Shown here piece by piece: positions 60,228 to 64,000 of a DNA stretch of 64,000 nt. This stretch comes from Rhizobium sp. JAB6. Its GTDB lineage: Bacteria; Pseudomonadota; Alphaproteobacteria; Rhizobiales; Rhizobiaceae. The notes beneath the pieces are model-generated. The model was given only the letters and a program-made list of their open reading frames with translations. It was not told where the DNA came from and did not search any database. A program made the position numbers and the translations under genes. Every line of letters begins with the position of its first letter. Positions within the stretch are counted from its first letter, which is position 1. The stretch lies in assembly GCF_003024605.1 (NCBI RefSeq), contig NZ_PYJQ01000001.1:591001-655000 (forward strand). Reading direction: 5' to 3'.

Positions 60228-62129
60228 CTATTGTTGCTGCTGCTGTATGGGTTTTTGCAGAAGCGTTGCGACCGGCGAAATCACCGGGTTCGGCCAGCTG
60301 CCGCCAATGAAGAAGGGCAGCATCGGCAGTTCGTCGGCGTCGGAGGGGGAGGTCGCCTCGATCGCGCCGGAAAGTGCCAGTCCGTTGGTGCGGAACGGAA
60401 CGACACCGTTGAAGCTGATCGTTTCATTGCGGCCCGTAATGGCTGCGTTCTGTACTTCGGCGGAGCCTTTCGCAAAGCTTGCGTCCGCGTTGATGCTGTC
60501 GAAGTCGAACGACGAGTCGGCGATGTCGCTCATCCGGAAGAATGCCTTCTGGGCGGCGAGCGTCCGGAAGGTCGCGAGATCGAATTGGCGGAACGACCCT
60601 GCCGACGAGGAGAAGTGCAGGGTACCGGCAACGTCGCTGAGCGTGGCAACCCAGATCGGCTTCGAGGTACTGAGCGACAGATCCAATGATGCCGATGAAG
60701 GCATGGGCAGGGGACCGATCAGCTTCAGGCGCGTGAAGAGGCCGCCGAAATCGGCATTTCGAATCGATATCTGCAATTTGCCGCCGCCGTCGAAGTCGCC
60801 TGGTGCGACCTCAAGATGCGCGGTCAGCGAACCGTTTTCGAAACCGCTGTCGCCTATGTCGAATTTCGCCTTGCCGCCTGCCACCAGCAGACTGGCGCCG
60901 ATATTATCGAACTGGAATGGGCCGAGAGCCGCCTTGCTCGACGAGAGCCGCAGGTCGAGGTCGAGCCGCTGCAGCGGGTTGCCGTTCAGTAGGGCATCGA
61001 TGGCGGTTTGGGCGGCCAGACGCATGGAGAAGGCGGCAAGGAAAGGATTGAGGTTCATCTGATCGAAAGCAAGCGTGCCGGAAATCTTCGGTTTGCCCGC
61101 TTTCGTATAGTTCAGGTCCATGATGCCGGAGGCAGCGGAATCGTTGACCTTGAAGCTCAGATTGTTGAAGCGCAGGCCATTGTCGATCGCTGCGATATTG
61201 GCGCTGAGCGAGATATTCTTGAGGGCGTCGGCAGCCGGCAGGCGCTGACCGCTCCAGGCGATGAAGGAGGGAACGTTCGGCACGCTCAGATCCAGATTAC
61301 CCGAGAGCGCCGAAAAGTCCGATATGCTCGTGATACCCGTATAGGTCCAGCTGATCATCGGCGAAACGAACTTGGTCGTGGTGTTTACATTCTTGCCGGC
61401 GAAGAAGAGCAGGGGCTGCGCTGAATCGAAATTCAGCTTGATGTCCTGACCGTTGAAGCGGGCAAGAATGACCGCGCTCAGCGACTGGGAAAGCCGTGGC
61501 CATGCGATGTCGGCATTGACTGCGCTAAGCTTATAAATATTGCCGCTGCGCTCGTCGGCCATCTCGATGCTGCCGTCCTCGATTGTCAGCATGCCGATGG
61601 CTGCATCCTGTTCCTTGCTCATCCGCATGCCGTCGCCGGAGGAGGCCTCGGCCTGCTCAATCGCCTTGGAAAGGCGGCCTTCGTTCGTCCAGTCGATCAG
61701 GCCATTCTCGTCGCGGCGGACGTAGAGGATCGGACGCACGAAATGGAATTCGTGAAAATGCGCTTTCCCGCGGATCGCCGCCCACAGCGAGAAATCCGCA
61801 GAGAGGCTATCGACATGGCCGAGGACCTTGCCGTTCTTCGACGGTTCACGGATGGTGACCTGATTGAGTGTGACGCGCGGCGTCGGCCAGAAATCGAGCG
61901 TCGGATCGCCTTCGATCTGGGCGCGATATCCCGTCCAATCCGACAATGCCTTCTCGATGCCGGAGCGCACCAGGCCGCTTGAAATCAGAAAAGGTGCGGT
62001 CGCTCTGAAGACAGCGAACACGATGAGGATCGTGAGAAGAATGATGCCGGTCGTGCGAGCGAAGGCAGGCAGCCAGCGCGAGGCCGAACGCATCGTCAAC
62101 CGCCACTTGTTATTTTTCGAAGCTCTCAT
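60228..62129 (-). CDS. AsmA-family protein
   Basis: The product has about 633 residues from the ATG at 62129; in-frame ATGs at 62207 and 62093 are alternatives. It has a short cytoplasmic N-terminus, one membrane helix (about 25-45, TGIILLTILIVFAVF) and a long periplasmic beta-rich region (ALSDWTGYRAQIEGDPTLDFWPTPRVTLNQVTI). The C-terminal AsmA_2-like part ends in PIQQQQQ. Proteins of this family affect outer-membrane lipid transport or assembly. It is transcribed alone. Confidence 0.8.
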   Translation of the reverse strand: MRASKNNKWRLTMRSASRWLPAFARTTGIILLTILIVFAVFRATAPFLISSGLVRSGIEKALSDWTGYRAQIEGDPTLDFWPTPRVTLNQVTIREPSKNGKVLGHVDSLSADFSLWAAIRGKAHFHEFHFVRPILYVRRDENGLIDWTNEGRLSKAIEQAEASSGDGMRMSKEQDAAIGMLTIEDGSIEMADERSGNIYKLSAVNADIAWPRLSQSLSAVILARFNGQDIKLNFDSAQPLLFFAGKNVNTTTKFVSPMISWTYTGITSISDFSALSGNLDLSVPNVPSFIAWSGQRLPAADALKNISLSANIAAIDNGLRFNNLSFKVNDSAASGIMDLNYTKAGKPKISGTLAFDQMNLNPFLAAFSMRLAAQTAIDALLNGNPLQRLDLDLRLSSSKAALGPFQFDNIGASLLVAGGKAKFDIGDSGFENGSLTAHLEVAPGDFDGGGKLQISIRNADFGGLFTRLKLIGPLPMPSSASLDLSLSTSKPIWVATLSDVAGTLHFSSSAGSFRQFDLATFRTLAAQKAFFRMSDIADSSFDFDSINADASFAKGSAEVQNAAITGRNETISFNGVVPFRTNGLALSGAIEATSPSDADELPMLPFFIGGSWPNPVISPVATLLQKPIQQQQQ

Positions 62130-62293
62130 GATCCCGAGGAGACTCTTGAACTGATGGGGATAATCTGCCTGAGTTTGCCGGATATAGGAAATGTTTGCCG
62201 GATGCAAACATCACGCACTGGCAATGCCCATGACACCGTGTTTTATAATGCGCTGCAACATCGCTAGATAGAGCGAAAAGCGGGGAGAGAAAT

Positions 62294-64000
<1,707 letters not shown>

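Overview
The window looks chromosomal and comes from a Rhizobiales bacterium, most likely Rhizobium or a close relative (Rhizobium/Sinorhizobium/Agrobacterium group). Four things suggest this: a lateral-flagella type gene cluster with the alphaproteobacterial genes motE, motC, motD/fliK, rem, flaF and flbT; several tandem flagellins starting MTSI(L/I)TNN; an aglEFGAK alpha-glucoside operon; and a neighbouring edd-pgl-zwf group in an order I recall from Sinorhizobium meliloti. GC is high and many genes overlap by ATGA. I saw no tRNA, rRNA, CRISPR array, insertion sequence or prophage.

Region 1 (1-29.4 kb) is motility. It runs from the cut 3' end of flgI through motE, flgH, fliL and fliP. A reverse-strand TPR/GT41 glycosyltransferase follows, then four flagellin genes. 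Between flagellins 2 and 3 lies a reverse-strand pair: a PLP-dependent decarboxylase and a TPR/ATP-grasp ligase. Next come a FliH-like gene, motB, motC, fliK, a lytic transglycosylase and the regulator rem. The late export/hook-junction operon flgK-flgL-flaF-flbT-flgD-fliQ-flhA-fliR is followed by small genes that look like FliJ, rod-binding and FlgN proteins. The hook gene flgE, usually found between rem and flgK in relatives, is not there.

Region 2 (29.5-34.7 kb) is a short accessory stretch: a WecG/TagA-type glycosyltransferase, a RibD/DHFR-like reductase, a Wzz/GumC-like polysaccharide co-polymerase without a kinase domain, and folD.

Region 3 (34.7-47.4 kb) is sugar metabolism. A LacI-type repressor (aglR) is divergent from aglE-F-G-A-K, with two LacI-type operators between them. 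A degenerate PilZ-like gene and the Entner-Doudoroff/pentose-phosphate genes edd, pgl and zwf (reverse strand) follow. Imported alpha-glucosides would be cleaved by AglA, and the glucose 6-phosphate formed would pass through Zwf-Pgl-Edd.

Region 4 (47.5-60.2 kb) fits polyamine use: PuuB-like oxidoreductase and PuuA-like glutamine synthetase genes (reverse), an HI0933-type flavoprotein, a large methyl-accepting chemotaxis protein, a LysR regulator and a complete PotFGHI-type ABC transporter. The window ends with a reverse-strand AsmA-family gene and a 3'-truncated acetoacetate-CoA ligase.

The most notable non-coding signal is a conserved element (GCATGA...CCGG...CCGG) about 28-35 nt upstream of all four flagellin start codons. 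It is a candidate target for FlbT, whose gene is in the same cluster.
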